This document shows, in pieces, positions 10,649 to 19,559 of a DNA stretch of 64,000 nt. This DNA comes from Terfezia claveryi (taxonomy: Eukaryota > Ascomycota > Pezizomycetes > Pezizales > Pezizaceae). The DNA is taken from positions 39,489 to 103,488 of the forward strand of contig WHUX01000186.1 of the NCBI GenBank assembly GCA_015179025.1, in the 5' to 3' direction. The stretch's first letter is position 1, and each line of letters starts with the position of its first letter. The notes under the pieces are model-generated. The model saw only the letters and a list, made by a program, of their open reading frames with translations, did no database searches and had not been told where the DNA came from. The position numbers and the translations under genes are program-made.

Positions 10649-11069
10649 GACTTCCGTTTTGTCTATGTCCACCACGATGATTGTAATGGTACTCCCATCC
10701 CAATGCCGATATTCCCCAAATCCCGAAACCATAGCATCTCTTGAAATTCCTCGTAAGTCAATAAGCAAGCCAGACTAGTCAATAAGTACGAATAGGGGTA
10801 TTCAATCTTAAAATAATCAAACGATTAAATTGAAAATTGTACTTAATCGACGTTATTCGTTCAAGATTGAGCGACCCTCGATCATAGGATTCAGTTGTTA
10901 TCGCATTAAGATTGTTCTCAGGAGATGCTATTCTGCGGGGTAATTTCTTATCGATAAGAACCTATTTGTGGTTTAGGTAGCGCTTCTCTCAACACAAGCA
11001 TATGTATGGTGACTAAGCCAAAAAAATAAGAATATTCTTGTATCCAAAATATGCTAATTTACTATGTGG
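10649..11069. other. Intergenic, AT-rich
   Basis: No gene. It contains a small palindrome, TTCTTATCGATAAGAA (about 10947-10962). Confidence 0.4.
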
Positions 11070-11407
11070 GACCGGCGAATGTATGCTTGTAACCAATATA
11101 TGCTTATATCCGGTATGCTTGTATCGAGAGACCTCTGAACTTCCATTCCCCGCGCTTTTTCCCTTCGACATTTCCCAGCATATTGTAGCTAGTATTAGAG
11201 ACAGGATTAAGCGAGTATTAGAGCAAGCATTAAAGCGTGTATTAGAGCGAGTGTTGGCGCACGTATGTTCCGTGTATATAACTATTCCTGAATACTTCTG
11301 TGCATATAATAATTGGCGAATACAATCAATATTTCTCTGCATGCATACTTTTCAAAGGTTGCAATCGCGGGTACAAAGCTGGCTGCTGTAAGAACGTAGC
11401 AGATACA
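11070..11407 (-). repeat. LTR family A, copy 1
   Basis: On the minus strand this starts TGTATCTGCTACGTTC (11407). It shares with the 53040-53507 copy the order of an AATATT..CTGCATGCATA segment, AATACTTCTG, a CGAGTATTAGAG array and CCCCGCGC..TTTTCCCTTCG. It is a solo LTR or LTR end; no internal sequence is attached. The left boundary is uncertain. Confidence 0.55.
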
Positions 11408-11515
11408 AGACGTAAATACTATGGCTAAGCAGGAAGCATGCTATATGCATATGGTATATCAAGGCATGGGCGGAATGAACGGAATGTACTACATTCATTC
11501 TAACATATTTAAAAA
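11404..11515 (-). repeat. Family C repeat, truncated
   Basis: The minus strand from 11515 reads TGTTAGAATGAATG and then CATTCCGCCCATGCCTTG, as in the 8964 copy, but it stops after about 110 bp. Confidence 0.5.
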
Positions 11516-11561
11516 ATGAAAAAAAAAAGACAAGTCATATATCTAGTTCATGGTAATGTCT

Positions 11562-11711
11562 ACATTATCGAAATTATCAAGATACTTGTAAACATTACTT
11601 TTCTCATACTCGTGGGTGGCCTAGACATTCCGTATTCTCTCATAGGGCTTTAGGCCTTCTAGAAGGTTAATCTTTTGCCGGGAGGCCTGGAACATGTTGT
11701 CAGAAATTGTT
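11562..11711. repeat. 150-bp target duplication, left copy
   Basis: This stretch (ACATTATCGAAATTATC ... TCAGAAATTGTT) is repeated at 16366-16515 with only about two base differences, flanking the Penelope-like element exactly. On the minus strand it contains an open segment (QKINLLEGLKPYERIRNV, one stop), so the target was probably a decayed coding sequence, perhaps a gag. Confidence 0.85.
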
Positions 11712-12191
11712 GGGGGGAGGAAGAAAATTTGTTAGAATTCCTGAAGAGTATCACGAAGGACAACTTGACTTGTAGGTCACTGTTGGTTTCGTCTGGATTG
11801 ACTCTTCAGTGCTTGATACTTATACCTTTTCCTACCTCTAGTGTGACTCACGGTAATTGTGATTATTTCCATGGTGTGGGTGGGCTGACCACCCTCTTCT
11901 AAAAATCTAAATTAAAAGTGTGACTCGTTCATGCTAATAGTGTGACTCATTAAACATGATTGCGTCATGCAGTCAGCAATACTAATTTGGGGGCGGTATG
12001 CTAATCTTACCTGCATGCATGACGCATGTGCGACGGGTGTGACTCCGACATGCATGTGCATGCATGATGACTGCATTGCGCTAATGCAGGGTAAGCGCTA
12101 GTAATATACCCTTGCTAGCGGCTATGTTTCAGTGTGGCACACTAAAAACATAACCGAATTCACCCAGAGTGAGCCGCAACGAGAGCGGTTA
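11712..12191 (-). repeat. PLE terminal repeat 1
   Basis: It matches 15422-15880 in direct orientation and 15881-16365 in inverted orientation. It includes a CTGCATTGCGCTAATGCAG hairpin and a degenerate hammerhead (11747-11820). It lies downstream of the reverse transcriptase. Confidence 0.85.
11747..11820 (-). ncRNA. Hammerhead ribozyme, degenerate copy in repeat 1
   Basis: The minus strand has the CTGAAGA core, the GTC/GAC stem II and GAAAC as in the intact copy, but after the GTC cleavage triplet it reads CTTCG instead of TGCTTCG. The 2-nt deletion destroys the first pairs of stem I next to the cleavage site, so activity should be weak or absent. Confidence 0.65.
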
Positions 12192-12478
12192 CCCGGAGGG
12201 CGAGCGAAGCGAGTAGCGGAAGTGGAGGGGAACAGAGGGTGAAGTCTTCGTTTCCCGTTTCCTGGTATTAGCGTATAGCCCAAACTAGTATTCTGACTCA
12301 CTTATCCTGAAGTGGGAACTTACAGGTTATGTTTTTAGAACACGCCACCATATTATTTTTACAGATGTAGACTTTGAATAAGTCTCCGAGGGTGGTATCA
12401 TCTGGAAATGTTTCAAGAAATTTAGCATTGAATCTTTGCACAAATCGCCGAAGTTAATAGTTTTTTTACGACTAATAA
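12192..12478 (-). other. PLE 3' region downstream of the RT
   Basis: GC-rich 12192-12240, then a less ordered stretch. A short frame at 12327-12572 overlaps the end of the RT region and has no domain. A GGTTATGTTTTTAG word (12333-12346) echoes the terminal repeat. Confidence 0.45.
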
Positions 12479-14240
12479 TCAATGTTGCTTCGAGAAGTTT
12501 AGGAGGGATTTGCTTCCCTGCCAGACTTCTTGAATTCCTTGTTGTACATTTCGTACATCTATAAAATCCCATATTGGATTAAGAACGGATTTAACTACCA
12601 TGATGTTATCCACTCCCGCTGGTTTGACCATACGGTACCGGTTTTCCCATCTTGTATTGTAGTTACGGGTAATCCATTCTTTAACCAAAAAGTGGGTACT
12701 CTCGGCTGAGGTAAATAGAGGCTAGTTCCTCAACCGATTGCTTGTATATGTCTGCATTAGACGACAAGGCAGCGAGCCGACTCATCTCTCCGAGGAAAGT
12801 TCCTTTTTTCATCCACTTTGGATGCCCCGAAGAGAATGGGATTCGTTCGAAATGGTTTAGGGTTTCCTGTATGGTCTGAAGTCGAACTTCCCTGTAGACG
12901 GGAGTGCATGACTTCTAGATCCAAGAATACCATACGGTATTTATCCACTTCCCATTTGAGCTTAAGACCTGGGAATTTCAGGTGCTCTTTGGCATATTCC
13001 AGCGCTAAACTCTCGTTCGGCACAAGGATTATAGTAAATATGTCATCGATATACCTTTTGTACAGAAGTACTTGAGGATCTTTGATCATATGTTGTTCAT
13101 ATTTAGCCGCGTATAAATTAGCAATATGTGGAGAACTTGCGACTCCCATTGCTAATCCATCTGTTTGCAAGAACAGGTTACTACCATACCGGAAAACAAG
13201 GTAGTTGTTCGCAATTGAACAGAGTTCTCGGGCAAGTTTGCCTTTGATCTCTCCGTGATGTTTAGAAGCCGCAGCTTCGACCACATCGTGAATGGCATTA
13301 AGCGGGACATTCGAGTAGAATGCTTCTACATCCGCCAAAAGCATGAAAGCTTTCAAACCAAATGGAACTTTAACCTTTAATAGTTCTTGGGCTAACGTTC
13401 TACTATTAAGTAGAATCGTAGGTGATGTTTTGACTTCATCTTCCAAGAGGTTACACAACATAGACGCAGCAGTTTCACCCGTGAAACTGTGGCAAGGAAT
13501 AATTGGTCTAAACTTGGTCGGTTTTTTATGGATTTTCGGAAGTCCACTAAAGCGTGGCAGCTTCCGAATATCTTCGTTCCAAGCATTAGCCAGTAGGAAA
13601 TTTTCCTCTTGTTCAGTCAGGGAATAGGTATCTGACTGAACAATCTGGTCTAAGTGTGTTTGCAAGTTTTTCATAACTTCATGACACTTATCAACGTTGA
13701 TCTTGGTTATCGATCTATCGTTGGCTAAGTAATCGTTACATGCATAATGTACCATGTTCGGGATACTACAGCCATACCAATATTCTTGTCCGTACTTGTT
13801 ACGAATAAATCGTGTTTTTTCAAGTACTCCAGCAGTTTTACTGCATCTTTCATCCCTTGGTGATTGATGCCGGTTGTTTTAGGTGCTTCTTCGATCATTC
13901 GACATAATCGAGAACGTCCCTCGGCCAACCCTGCTTCGACAGGTACTGACGCTTTAGGAGCTGGTATGGGTGTACCGGAACCTAAAGAGTAGCGGTGGTC
14001 ATATGCTTTATTGTTTTTACCATTGAAATGACATTTCCATCTAATAGTATTGCAAAAATGCTCGTATCACGTAAGACAATAGAAGTTTTTATTTCAGTAC
14101 TAAACATAAAGCAGAAACCCTTGCTAATGGAGTTCGCCACGTCATGTGGCAACTCCACTCCTTCCAACAGATGTACTCCTCGCCGAAATCTAAGCGAGTC
14201 CAAGAATGCCAGTGGCATTCGCTGACGAATTTCCATCACT
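12479..14240 (-). pseudogene. PLE reverse transcriptase, frameshifted
   Basis: The best frame (12757-13755, 332 codons) holds the RT core: GLPKIHK (residues 71-77), RPIIPCHSFTGE (83-94), ADVEAFYSNVP with the first catalytic Asp (about 142), TDGLAMGVASSP (198-209) and RYIDDIF with the catalytic Asp pair (about 237-238). The KIHK and GLAMG motifs are typical of Penelope-like enzymes. Upstream, in other frames, are STDKNIGMAVVSRTWY (about 13750-13800) and the N-terminal part to 14240. Downstream, EMSRLAALSSNADIYKQ and KPAGVDNIMVVKSV continue the thumb and C-terminus to 12479. At least three frame changes and no intact single frame mean this copy is inactive unless corrected. No GIY-YIG domain follows. 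Confidence 0.85.
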
Positions 14241-15363
14241 GCTTGGTTGAAAGGGATGTTTAGTAAACGGTCTGGATAAGACGATGGGTTGGACCAGGTT
14301 CACATACCTTCTGAGTCTTTTTCTGACTCTTTTCTTCTTCACTTTCGTTGCGAAGTGGCGCGTTGGATTCGGCTCGCTTCCTCTTCTTCCTGTTTGAAGT
14401 TTTTGAGGAGGTGTTTTTGCCAGCTTTGCTGGCGCTTTGCCCTTTCCGTTGCCTTTTCTCTTCGAATCTATAATTGACACAATTTGAGTTAGATAATGAT
14501 CGCTTTAGCACTTTCGGAGGATCGTACCTTTCTCTTTTCGAAGAGCGTCTTGGACAGCTTTGCGAACCGTGTCAGCCAGACTATCTTGTGTGATAGCTGG
14601 ACCCTGTTGGGGGTCTTTCGCAGCGTCCTTCAACTTCATCTTATTCAGAGCTGTTTCCAGCTCTGCTATTGCCTTGCCTCCGGCAATATCTACTACTCGA
14701 GTAGCATAAGTGAAGATGTCCTGAGAAAGCAGGCCTTTTTCGTTGGCAAGAAATGACGTATTCTTGCCAGTGGCGGTAGTTGAATCCGTGACGTTATGAA
14801 GTGTTAACATTCTTCATAACGTTGATCAATAATATTGATCACTGGTTTTTGGATTGCTGGGCGACGTAGTCTAGTATGGAGGAATGTCACTTCCTGTTCC
14901 CTTGCTGTAATAGCTTGGGAGAGCATTTCCATACGGAAGGCCAACACCTTCGATTCGACTCCTGCTAGGAATACCTTCGCAGTAGAGGTTTGATCGAGTA
15001 GATCATTCCTGTCATCCAAGTCCATTCCCTCACGGAAATCCTCCAAATATTCCTTAGAAAATTGGATTTTCGACATGGATGCCCTGGATTTCGAGGCCAG
15101 GTCCCTCGTGATTTGTGCTCCTCCAACTTTCTCAAAGTAGCTCGAGACCTGTAATAGGTCTGAGCTAACTTGTAGTGTTGGACCAAAAAGGAACGGAGAC
15201 TTTTGCGATAGCTCGTCGGAATGAGGTCAATGACCTCATTCAGCGACGTCGTGAGCGCAGAGTGGTTCGCTCGTTGAACAGATTGGTTTAGCTGAACGAA
15301 GGAGGAAGAGGAGGCGGCGAAGGAGGCCGGAGATGGGGAGCGGATGGCACGAAGAGAAGACAT
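14190..15363 (-). pseudogene. PLE N-terminal region / ORF1-like protein, frameshifted
   Basis: It begins with MSSLRAIRSPSPASFAASS at 15363, just inside terminal repeat 2. It continues through a helical region (TSYRKSLRSFLVQHYKLAQ) and, after a frame change near 15080-15110, YLEDFREGMDLDDRNDLLDQ. A 7-bp overlap (ATGTTAA near 14804-14810) passes to a third frame with an Ala/Lys-rich helix and a basic stretch (SKAGKNTSSKTSNRKKRKR) near 14360-14420. PLEs often carry such an N-terminal extension before the RT. The overlap could be a decayed frameshift or a stop-start overlap; I cannot tell which. Confidence 0.6.
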
Positions 15364-15421
15364 TGTTGTTTCGTGGGTGGGTATGGATCGTTTGTACGAA
15401 AAGAATTCGTCTTTGAAAGTC

Positions 15422-15880
15422 GGGGGGGAGGAAGAAAATTTGTTAGAATTCCTGAAGAGTATCACGAAGGACAACTTGACTTGTAGGTCACTGTTGGTTT
15501 CGTCTGGATTGACTCTTCAGTGCTTGATACTTATATCTTTTCCTACCTCTAGTGTGACTCATGGTAATTGTGATTATTTCCGTGGTGTGGGTGGGCTGAC
15601 CACCCTCTTCTAAAAATCTAAATTATAAGTGTGACTCGTTCATGCATAATGGTATGACTCATTAAACATGATTGTGTCATGCAGTCAGCAATACTAATTT
15701 GGGGGCGTTGTGCTAATCTTACCTGCATGCATGACGCATGTGCGACGGGTGTGACTCTGACGTGCATGTGCATGCATGATGACTGCATTGCGCTAATGCA
15801 GGGTAAGCGCTAGTAATATACCCTTGCTAGCGGCTATGTTTCAGTGTGGTACACTAAAAACATAACCTGCTTCACCCAGA
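15422..15880 (-). repeat. PLE terminal repeat 2
   Basis: A direct copy of repeat 1, placed immediately upstream of the coding region. The hammerhead region (15458-15531) has the same 2-nt deletion as repeat 1. It joins the inverted repeat 3 tail to tail at about 15880. Confidence 0.85.
15458..15531 (-). ncRNA. Hammerhead ribozyme, degenerate copy in repeat 2
   Basis: The core bases are intact, but the same 2-nt loss at the start of stem I as in repeat 1 is present. The orientation is sense with respect to the PLE genes. Confidence 0.65.
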
Positions 15881-16365
15881 TAACCGCTCTCGTTGCGGCT
15901 CACTCTAGGTGAATTCGGTTATGTTTTTAGTGTGCCACACTGAAACATAGCCGCTAGCAAGGGTATATTACTAGCGCTTACCCTGCATTAGCGCAATGCA
16001 GTCATCATGCATGCACATGCACGTCGGAGTCACACCCGTCGCACATGCGTCATGCATGCAGGTAAGATTAGCACACCGCCCCCAAATTAGTATTGCTGAC
16101 TGCATGACGCAATCATGTTTAATAAGTCACACCATTATGCATGAACGAGTCACACTTTTAATTTAGATTTTTAGAAGAGGGTGGTCAGCCCACCCACACT
16201 ACGGAAATAATCACAATTACCGTGAGTCACACTAGAGGTAGGAAAAGGTATAAGTATCAAGCACTGAAGAGTCAATCCAGACGAAACCAACAGTGACCTA
16301 CAAGTCAAGTTGTCTGCTTCGTGATACTCTTCAGGAATTCTAACAAATTTTCTTCCTCCCCCCCG
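15881..16365 (+). repeat. PLE terminal repeat 3, inverted
   Basis: Inverted relative to repeats 1 and 2. With repeat 2 it forms a nearly perfect hairpin of over 400 bp per arm. It is complete to the same outer end as repeat 1, including the GCGGCTCACTCTAGGTGAATT segment missing from repeat 2, so it is not a simple fold-back copy of repeat 2. Confidence 0.85.
16253..16328 (+). ncRNA. Hammerhead ribozyme, complete
   Basis: All conserved parts are present in order. CTGAAGA (CUGANGA core) is at 16264-16270. Stem II is GTC (16271-16273) with GAC (16280-16282) and a 6-nt loop. GAAA is at 16283-16286. Stem III pairs A16286, C16287, A16289-C16291 with G16309-T16313 (C16288 bulged), extended by TGAC/GTCA around a 6-nt loop. 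The cleavage triplet is GTC ending at 16314. Stem I pairs AAGCA (16259-16263) with TGCTT (16315-16319), then after a 3-nt bulge AGTATC (16253-16258) with GATACT (16323-16328). The open helix is stem I, so this is type I. Self-cleavage after C16314 is predicted. Hammerheads are known in PLE terminal repeats, where they are thought to process the transcript. Confidence 0.85.
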
Positions 16366-16515
16366 ACATTATCGAAATTATCAGGATACTTGTAAACATT
16401 ACTTTTCTCATACTCGTGGGTGGCCTAGACATTCCGTATTCTCTCATAGGGCTTTAGGCCTTCTAGAAGGTTAATCCTTTGCCGGGAGGCCTGGAACATG
16501 TTGTCAGAAATTGTT
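16366..16515. repeat. 150-bp target duplication, right copy
   Basis: Nearly identical to 11562-11711 and directly abutting the element's right end. The sequence then continues into unique DNA (TGCTACCAACTATGG). Confidence 0.85.
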
Positions 16516-16885
16516 TGCTACCAACTATGGCGACCTAGGTAGATCTATGTACATTCAGGCAGTAGGGCTTCATCATCAGTAATACCTATGAAACCTTATA
16601 TGCTAAGCCTACGGCAATCTAAAATTCTTAATTGCCCAGTAATCATCGACGGAATGAAATATCAAAACAACGGACTATGTGCACAACAACTAACAAAGAA
16701 TCTGCAGGATGTTTAGGTTGATACCGCTAAAAGCAAAAGCAATTGACTCCTGTTGCTCAGATTAACTTTATGAAATAAGAGAAAGTTCCATGGTAGTCTC
16801 CACTCAACCCCAGTGCCTATGAATCTTAGACACGGCGGCGTTAAGTGCAGATTTTATTTCTTTGTAACACCTACCCGGAGGTACA
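16516..16885. other. 3' flank of the coiled-coil gene
   Basis: No gene is visible. It is AT-rich and probably contains the 3' untranslated region of the minus-strand gene ending at 16886. Confidence 0.4.
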
Positions 16886-18242
16886 TTACAAACCCTGTAG
16901 TTCACCGGTAGCCGGCGTCACTCCATTAGTGAGATTGGCCATCTGGCTCTGCATAATGGCTATATGAGCCATAAACACTGTGATTGTCTCCTTGTGATTA
17001 TCTTCCATTGCCTGCTGCCTATTTTCCATATCCTCTATCTTCTTATTCAACCGTACGTTCTCCACCTTGATTGCTGCGTTCTCCGCCTTGATTGTTGCGT
17101 TCTCCGCCTTGATTGCTGCATTCTCGGTCCGCAACTTATCATTGTCCACTTCCAAGCGCTTCACTCTCTTTTTCAAGCTCTTAACCTCACTTTGTAGGGT
17201 TCGATTCTTGTCTTTGGCCGCATGCATTTCTTTCTCAGAAGCCTCCGCTGTATCTTTTGCGCGTTGTGACTCACTCTCCAGCTCCTTTAGCTGAGTACGG
17301 TGCTTCTCTTGCGGGACAGCCAGTCCGTGAGACTCTGCAACCGCAACTACCTTCCCCCAGTGCTTACCATCCCATGTTGGAACCCAATCGAGTCTGATAC
17401 TCTGCAGTGGCTCCAGGTCCTTGACAGTGGGCAGGGCAGTGTACGCATCGAGAATATCCCCCAGATCTTTATTATGGGTTCGTCTGAGTTCCTCCTCTGT
17501 AGTAACTCCAAGAACGTGTTGTAGTATTGACTCAATTACAGTCAGACACTCCAGAGACGGTGGTGTAAGCGTGGTTGTGATAGGAGTAGTACTAGATTGT
17601 GTATGGTATTTACGGAAAACAGAGATTGCATCGAGGACCTGGTCAATTGAAACTGAGTGAATGACCGTATTGGCTTCGTTGCCGACTTTGCTGAGTTCGG
17701 TCAGTGCTTGGAAGAGTGAAGAACCGGTAATTCTGCCGAAGATGTTACCGAGGTCATCTTGACGATGCTCCAAAAACCGTAGCAGACTCCGGCGGGCGTC
17801 TGCATGCTGCTCACGTATTTTCAGGAGCGTCATATGAACACCCATCGCTCGGAAGACCTATAACAAATTGTACAACATCAATATCTAAGCTAATATTGCT
17901 GGGAAGACGGTGTCTTACCCTAGTCGCAACCTCGCGAAAGACAAAATGTGCCTGGTTCCATTGTCGTAATTCTGCTTCTGCTTTATTGTCTAGGACACGT
18001 TTCCATTTATTCGTAGCTGCCTCAGGAGTGGCACCTACCACGAGGAGCATGGAGTCAACATCAGCAACTTCAGTCAATGTTTGACTAAAGTCGGCAATCT
18101 GGGATGCACTGGGTGCTATACATGGAGTGCAAGACAGGGTAGGAGAACCGGCACCACGCTTGGGGCTTGTTTCCACCACGCGCACCTTGCGGGCAGGCCC
18201 CGTGGATTCTGGAGTTGGTAGACTGGAGCGTTTTGCAGGCAT
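16886..18242 (-). CDS. Coiled-coil protein of unknown function, two exons, 431 aa
   Basis: Exon 1 runs 18242-17919 (start MPAKRSSLPTPES) and exon 2 runs 17857-16886. The 61-bp phase-0 intron (17858-17918) begins GTAAGA and ends TTATAG, and joining keeps the frame (ATR then VFRAMGVHM). The N-terminus (about 60 residues) is basic and Ser/Pro-rich with a possible nuclear-localisation-like KR cluster. Residues about 60-250 are helical with no recognised domain. Residues about 270-400 form a strong coiled coil with a clear heptad repeat (AENATIK, AENAAIK, VENVRLN). The frame is intact, which is unusual in this window. The function is unknown; dimerisation through the coiled coil is the only inference. 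It may belong to the same expanded fungal coiled-coil families as the kinase gene at 35-37 kb, but I see no strict homology. Confidence 0.7.
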
Positions 18243-19559
18243 GCTATAGCAGTAGGTTGAGATGCCTAGGTCTGTGTTTGGATATGTAAACGTATGTGGA
18301 TGGCAAACAGTAGGTAGTTGTTGATTATAAAAACCACTAGATAGCAACGTTGATTGTATAATCCATTTGATGGCAACGGTCTTAATAGCACCATACGTAT
18401 AGTGTCATGCCAAGACCCGAGCGTACGAGCGTAATATGTTCTGACCCATCCAGCAATACGGCCCGGCCCATCATGCTATTCACCCTCGCGGGCATATATT
18501 GTTTGGCGCATAACTCATTTCGTGAGCGGTTTCACGACCGGATTACGAGGTTATCAAGCGGAGGAATCGTGAAGAGTAGAATTCGTATGTTTTAGTCTCA
18601 TGCCAAAAGATATCGCTATACAGCAAGGCTTATTGCTTATGGTCCTACTGTACCTTAGTGCTCTACAGAAGAAATCCATTCTCGGTCCCCCCGGGACTCC
18701 TGCATATCTCGTGATACTTTACCAGGTTCATCCCACATAAGAGTATTCTTACAATTTAATAACGGCACTATCTGCTTATACCTGGCTCCCTTGACACGAC
18801 GAGCGTTTGGTCGGATCTCAACCATCCAGAGCACCTTCCAAAAAGGGGACAGCACCACGGCTCCCCCACAACAAGAATATCTACACTTTTCTCGGGGAAC
18901 CAACTATCGCGACCCTTTCCCCTCCTTTGATGCTTTTCATCTCTTCCTTGTAGCTGTTCTTCCCTGTTATCACTCGCAGTCTTCCTCGACGGGCATTGGT
19001 CCATGACGGGTGATATCACCAATCGGTCCGCCAAATCCCCCACATAGATAACTCCCTCGCTGCAGCCTTGGGCCGCACACCGTCTAGGTAACCAAAAGAC
19101 TCAGAGTTGAGATAACTCCCACACATCCTTACTAACAAGCCAACTAGGTACACACTGACAATGCAAGACAAGGTAAACAGAAAGAGCAACCCTAGAAAGA
19201 ACGATCAACTAAATCCACCACACAAGACACGGCTACCAGTCACTGTCCATCCGCAGCCACCGTCCCTAAAGAGATACCAAAGCGACACAAGCGCGGTCAC
19301 TCTTGCAGATATAAGCACAGAGTCACAGACATAGACCCCAGCTGCTGGTTATACGTCCACCTATAAGAGATAGGACTCACCCCCCACTCCTGACGCTCAT
19401 AAGCACAAGTCCAATAACTGGTGTTTCTACGTCTGCGGCATGTTGGAGATCTTAGCGTTCTTCAATGATGATTTCAATGATCTAGGGGAAGTTGTACCCG
19501 AGGATTTAGCCAAACTAAGAGAAATGTTAGAACAAGAGTGGAGGCTCTGACGGCACAAG
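18243..19559. other. Intergenic and unrecognised sequence
   Basis: Small minus-strand frames near 18655-19043 have no domain. The ends of 18405-18610 carry a related word (TCATGCCAAGACC and CTCATGCCAAAAG), possibly marking a decayed 200-bp insertion. Near 19430-19550 the plus strand reads LAFFNDDFNDLGEVVPEDLAKLREML, which may be coding debris upstream of the LINE. Confidence 0.35.

Larger units (their letters stand above)
11712..16365 (-). mobile_element. Penelope-like retroelement (PLE) with three terminal repeats
   Basis: This is a 4.65-kb element bounded by a GGGGGGAGGAAG motif at 11712 and its inverse at 16365. It consists of terminal repeat 1 (11712-12191), coding sequence on the minus strand (12192-15421), terminal repeat 2 in the same orientation (15422-15880), and terminal repeat 3 inverted (15881-16365). 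Direct and inverted terminal repeats in one copy, a PLE-type reverse transcriptase and a hammerhead ribozyme are hallmarks of Penelope-like elements. I find no GIY-YIG endonuclease motif, so it resembles the endonuclease-lacking classes (such as the fungal Coprina group). The host sequence on either side is a 150-bp direct duplication. Confidence 0.88.

Noticed and set aside
12327..12750. GIY-YIG endonuclease after the PLE reverse transcriptase
   Set aside because: No GIY or YIG motif in any minus-strand frame; the sequence continues as the RT C-terminal region and then stops.
11747..15531. Calling the two direct-repeat hammerheads active
   Set aside because: Both lack two bases next to the cleavage site, which breaks the first stem I pairs.
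15422..16365. Treating 15422-16365 as a separate foldback or MITE
   Set aside because: Both halves are terminal repeats of the same PLE, and the 150-bp duplication encloses the whole set.
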